From Hygrophila difformis (Eukaryota > Streptophyta > Magnoliopsida > Lamiales > Acanthaceae): a DNA stretch of 64,000 bases. The DNA lies in assembly GCA_030278955.1 (NCBI GenBank), contig JAOANR010000002.1, positions 26,150,057 to 26,214,056 of the forward strand, written 5' to 3'. The first letter of the stretch is position 1; the number at the start of each line of letters is the position of its first letter. The position numbers were made by a program, and so were the translations under genes. Of this stretch, positions 63,836 through 64,000 are shown piece by piece. A model generated the notes under the pieces. The model was not told where the DNA came from and did no database searches. It saw nothing but the letters and a program-made list of their open reading frames with translations.

Positions 63836-64000
63836 GGTGATTGCAGGGGTTTTCCAACTGAGATAAGGAGTTTTCTCGGTCTAGCTGGGTATTATAGGCA
63901 ATTTCTGGAAGACTTCTCAAAAATCGCACGTCCCTTAACTCAGCTATTGAAAAAGGGAGTGAAATACGAGTGGACTAGTGAGTGTGAGTCCGCGTTTCAA
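63836..64000 (+). pseudogene. pol: Tekay-like pol fragment (RT end to RNase H start) at window edge
   Basis: A plus-strand frame reads [20 protein letters not shown], then [20 protein letters not shown] and SECESAFQ, matching 1328-1479 of element A but without A's stop and frameshift in this stretch. It runs off the window. It marks another, less decayed Tekay-like element or a truncated piece joined to the Athila LTR. Confidence 0.88.

Overview
Nuclear DNA of a flowering plant with a repeat-rich genome, very probably from a heterochromatic nest of LTR retrotransposons; I cannot name the species. The evidence is chromodomain Ty3/gypsy pol of the Tekay (Del) type, Athila-type Ty3/gypsy gag-pol, a SIRE-like Ty1/copia 3' end, plant primer-binding sites (initiator tRNA-Met for the Tekay-like elements, tRNA-Asp for Athila) and a hAT-type MITE. 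I found no host protein gene, tRNA or rRNA gene, and no CRISPR array.

Layout. (A) 1-3710: 3' half of a decayed plus-strand Tekay-like element (protease, RT, RNase H, integrase, chromodomain). (D) Its LTR is 3711-4354 continued at 21867-23968, split by B. (B) 4355-21861 (TSD GGTGG): minus-strand gag-only element with LTRs of about 2.83 kb. (C) 5090-14854 (TSD TGGGC): minus-strand element inserted in B's LTR, with no gag or pol, an antisense 444-codon gene and a small coiled-coil ORF. (E) 23969-29407: gag-only element with a broken gag split by a hAT MITE. 29408-32405: Athila-like LTR fragment with a palindrome array. (H) 32406-about 33725: F-like LTR fragment. About 33726-37514: SIRE-like copia 3' part. 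(G) 37515-40426: plus-strand LTR plus leader. 40427-63835: minus-strand Athila-like material, one nearly complete gag-pol plus a second truncated copy, interrupted by (F) 53155-60852 (TSD ATTTC), a young gag-only element. 63836-64000: start of another Tekay-like pol fragment.

How the parts work together. B, E and F keep only gag, a primer-binding site, purine tracts and LTRs; C keeps only cis-acting ends plus unrelated ORFs. By eye, the LTR pairs of B, C and F differ at about 3, 6 and 19 sites in about 2.8 kb, so these elements moved recently although they encode no RT or integrase. They must have used a Tekay-type partner; A is a decayed example.

The most unusual signal is structural. Each Tekay-like LTR carries, 540-950 bp from its 3' end, its own short-hairpin minisatellite. 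Sequences differ between LTR types, but in several the loop is constant while the stems covary. The arrays lie in an apparent leader intron, 215-330 nt upstream of a 3' splice site that is itself preceded by a covarying hairpin. Two Athila-type LTR regions carry larger palindrome arrays with the same four-motif layout but unrelated motifs. A hairpin-plus-purine-tract module is duplicated at the 3' end of A, B, E and F, and the LTR start has moved between the two copies.
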